In this document: positions 7,065 to 8,109 of the stretch, one piece after another
Position numbering within the stretch: the first letter of the stretch is position 1
How the letters are laid out: each line of letters starts with the position of its first letter
From: Phycisphaerae bacterium
Lineage (GTDB): Bacteria > Planctomycetota > Phycisphaerae > Tepidisphaerales > Tepidisphaeraceae
Assembly (NCBI GenBank): GCA_014380825.1
Contig: JACMJD010000153.1
Span: forward strand, 1-8,109
Direction of reading: 5' to 3'
DNA length: 8,109 bases
Made by a program: the position numbers and the translations under genes
The notes under the pieces: model-generated
Told to the model about the DNA's origin: nothing
Seen by the model: only the letters and a program-made list of their open reading frames with translations
Databases searched by the model: none

Positions 7065-7661
7065 TTGCGCATATCCGCCGAACCCAAGTTTCCTTGGAGC
7101 ACCTGGTTTCACGTGAGCGGTTCGACGTACGGACAACGGGTGCGAGGAGATTCGCGCGGTTGGCGCCCCCGAAAACATCGCGAGCACTGCGAAGGAGATT
7201 ACAAAAACCCTCCACGTCCCGGGGAACACCAGAAGAAATACGAGCAATCGAAGAAGCTGATGAAGCGCGAGCGGGTGAAGTTGTTTCGAAGCGAGCGCGA
7301 ACACGTCCGTCGAGTGTTCGCAGACGTCCTTCCCCAATACGAAGTCGATTTGATCAGTCTTTGTATCGGCGCGAAGCACTTTCATATGCTTGCACGGTTC
7401 GCTCCACTCAATGCGAAACCAAAATGGGATCGTGCACGCTGGGTGATCGGTCCTGCCAAAGGCGCCAGCGCGCGGAAGTTGAGCAAAGAAGGAATCCGCG
7501 CACTGGGTGGAATCTGGGCAAAGCGATGCAAGGTGAAATGCATCGCGGACCGTCGGCATCAGGTGCGAGTTGCGAAGTATATTCGCGATCACGTGAAGCA
7601 GGGCGCAGTCGTTCTTTCTCTGCTGCTGTATCAAGACGCGCGAAGAGGTCCCACGACTTAA
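7065..7661 (+). CDS. REP-associated tyrosine transposase (Y1/HUH, IS200-like)
   Basis: This 198-residue protein has the hallmarks of the Y1_Tnp fold: an HUH metal-binding motif H105-F106-H107 (in AKHFHMLARF) and a C-terminal helix with candidate nucleophile Y172 (VAKYIRDHVKQG), preceded by GGIWAKRCKVKCI, which matches the conserved G.W..R strand before that helix. The N-terminal part carries TYG (21-23), GDSRGW (28-33), RKHREH and GDYKNPP (45-50), which I associate with a RAYT-like group common in planctomycetes. Such enzymes nick and join single-stranded DNA at REP hairpins. Within this frame the only usable start near the motifs is TTG at 7065, since the nearby ATG at 7058 is in another frame; there is no Shine-Dalgarno, so expression is probably low. 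The stop TAA (7659-7661) sits at the centre of the right hairpin. Family assignment rests on motif reading; that it is a diverged but intact member is likely. Confidence 0.8.
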   Translation: MRISAEPKFPWSTWFHVSGSTYGQRVRGDSRGWRPRKHREHCEGDYKNPPRPGEHQKKYEQSKKLMKRERVKLFRSEREHVRRVFADVLPQYEVDLISLCIGAKHFHMLARFAPLNAKPKWDRARWVIGPAKGASARKLSKEGIRALGGIWAKRCKVKCIADRRHQVRVAKYIRDHVKQGAVVLSLLLYQDARRGPTT

Positions 7662-7669
7662 GTCGTGGG
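7650..7669. repeat. right REP hairpin, perfect 20-bp palindrome containing the transposase stop codon
   Basis: CCCACGACTT and AAGTCGTGGG form a perfect inverted repeat with no loop bases. Its reverse complement, with flanks, matches the left repeat, and outside it lies GCAGGAAAG in place of the GTAGAAAG of the left copy. The central TAA is the transposase stop, so the last few residues of the protein are encoded by the repeat. Confidence 0.8.
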
Positions 7670-7674
7670 CTTTC

Positions 7675-7723
7675 CTGCGTTTCCTTTGCTTTCGTTTCCG
7701 CTCCCATTTACCTTCCCCCTCCG
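7675..7723. other. pyrimidine-rich leader before the kinase gene
   Basis: The plus strand between the right REP and the kinase ATG is strongly C/T-rich, with runs such as CCTTCCCCCTCC. It has no purine-rich Shine-Dalgarno and no recognisable promoter hexamers. Initiation of the kinase may not depend on Shine-Dalgarno pairing, or the true start may lie elsewhere. Confidence 0.5.
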
Positions 7724-8109
7724 ATGGACCCGTCCGCTGCGAGTCAAGGCACTTCATCCGGGACGCATCAGACCAAGCAGTCTGGGCAGCGCGAGAAGTT
7801 CGCGGCAGAAGAACTCGGGATCGTGCTGTCACATTTCGAAATCGGGATCATCGAATCGATCGTCGAGTTTCCGCGCGGCAGCCGGAAGGCGCCCAAGCTC
7901 CTGATCGTCACCGATCAGGGGAAATTCCTCATGAAGCGCCGCGCGCGCGGGAAAGAGGATCCGTTCAAGGTCGCGTTCTGTCATGCGATCCAACTGCACC
8001 TCGCGGCCCAGCAGTTTCCGTTGCCGCATTTGATCGGGACGAAGCGCGATAACAACTCGATGCTGCAGTGGCGCGGCGCGGTGTACGAGCTGTTCGAATA
8101 CATCCCGGG
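7724..8109 (+). CDS. APH/homoserine-kinase-II-like phosphotransferase (partial, N-lobe only)
   Basis: The plus-strand frame from ATG 7724 is open to the right edge (128 codons plus two bases). The visible part looks like the N-lobe of a protein-kinase-like small-molecule kinase of the phosphotransferase enzyme family (Pfam APH group). A glycine-containing strand pair (FEIGIIESIVEFPRGS, 38-53) is followed by KLLIVTDQGKFLMKRR (58-73) with candidate ATP-binding Lys71, then a helix (about 80-97) and the hinge motif YELFEYIPG at the edge. The catalytic loop and metal-binding DxD would lie beyond the window, so activity and substrate cannot be judged. Residues 1-30 are polar and low in complexity. 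The start is uncertain: the same frame stays open upstream across the whole transposase unit, but homology begins only near residue 35, so 7724 is the sensible choice. It follows a mobile unit and need not be in the ABC operon. Confidence 0.78.
   Translation, partial: MDPSAASQGTSSGTHQTKQSGQREKFAAEELGIVLSHFEIGIIESIVEFPRGSRKAPKLLIVTDQGKFLMKRRARGKEDPFKVAFCHAIQLHLAAQQFPLPHLIGTKRDNNSMLQWRGAVYELFEYIP

Larger units (their letters stand above)
7023..7674. mobile_element. REP-bounded Y1 transposase unit (RAYT/IS200-like, about 650 bp)
   Basis: The transposase gene at 7065-7661 is enclosed by two 28-bp repeats in inverted orientation, 7023-7050 and 7647-7674, identical at 26 of 28 positions. Each is also a hairpin. 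Only 14 bp lie between the left repeat and the start codon, and the right repeat contains the stop codon, so nothing else is carried. This arrangement matches a REP-associated tyrosine transposase with its cognate REPs, or a minimal IS200-like element. No target-site duplication is apparent, as expected for Y1 single-strand transposition. Confidence 0.75.

Noticed and set aside
6885..7832. A 315-codon minus-strand open frame opposite the permease end and the transposase
   Set aside because: Its translation has no recognisable motif, is rich in Arg/Ser/Pro, and lies antisense to a permease and a Y1 transposase with clear motifs. It is a GC-rich antisense shadow.
1..8109. Frequent CGATCG/GATCG motifs, including GCGATCGC
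   Set aside because: They occur mostly in coding sequence where ATC, GCG and CGA/CGC codons adjoin; without a genome-wide count I cannot separate this from codon usage.

Overview
The window is GC-rich bacterial DNA, gene-dense, with seven protein-coding genes in four transcription blocks. The gene styles suggest a planctomycete-like bacterium, possibly of the Phycisphaerae. They include a stand-alone SpoIIE-type phosphatase with a CMEVWGGN segment, a REP-associated Y1 transposase with TYG/GD.RGW motifs, and C/G-rich REP-like palindromes. This placement comes from remembered family resemblance, not a search, and is tentative. No rRNA, tRNA or CRISPR was seen.

Layout. (1) Positions 1-1678, minus strand: a SpoIIE/RsbU-like PP2C phosphatase (629-1678) followed 38 bp downstream by an unrecognised single-pass membrane protein that runs off the left edge (1-590). 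They look like a two-gene operon. (2) Positions 1715-2479, plus strand: an intact rhomboid serine protease, divergent from the phosphatase across only 36 bp. (3) Positions 2480-3361, minus strand: a calcineurin-like metallophosphoesterase whose stop codon abuts the rhomboid stop tail to tail. (4) Positions 3459-7006, plus strand: a two-gene ABC exporter of the MacB/LolCDE/FtsX type, with an ATPase and an 885-residue double-FtsX permease. Between them sits a 131-bp REPIN-like inverted pair of palindromes that fills nearly the whole intercistronic gap and supplies the permease ribosome binding site. (5) Positions 7023-7674: a compact unit made of a small Y1 (HUH) REP-associated tyrosine transposase bounded by 28-bp inverted repeats, each itself a hairpin; the stop codon lies in the right hairpin. 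(6) Positions 7724-8109, plus strand: the N-lobe of an aminoglycoside-phosphotransferase/homoserine-kinase-II-like kinase, cut by the right edge.

How the parts relate. The ABC ATPase and permease form one machine, probably moving a lipophilic or lipoprotein-type substrate or working as a mechanotransmission exporter; the substrate is not visible. The phosphatase and its membrane partner may form a signalling pair, but no anti-sigma kinase or antagonist is in view. The rhomboid, phosphoesterase and kinase have no obvious functional link to their neighbours. The most notable features are the two unrelated REP-like repeat families, one carrying its own transposase and one embedded in an operon where it seems to have become part of the translation signal.
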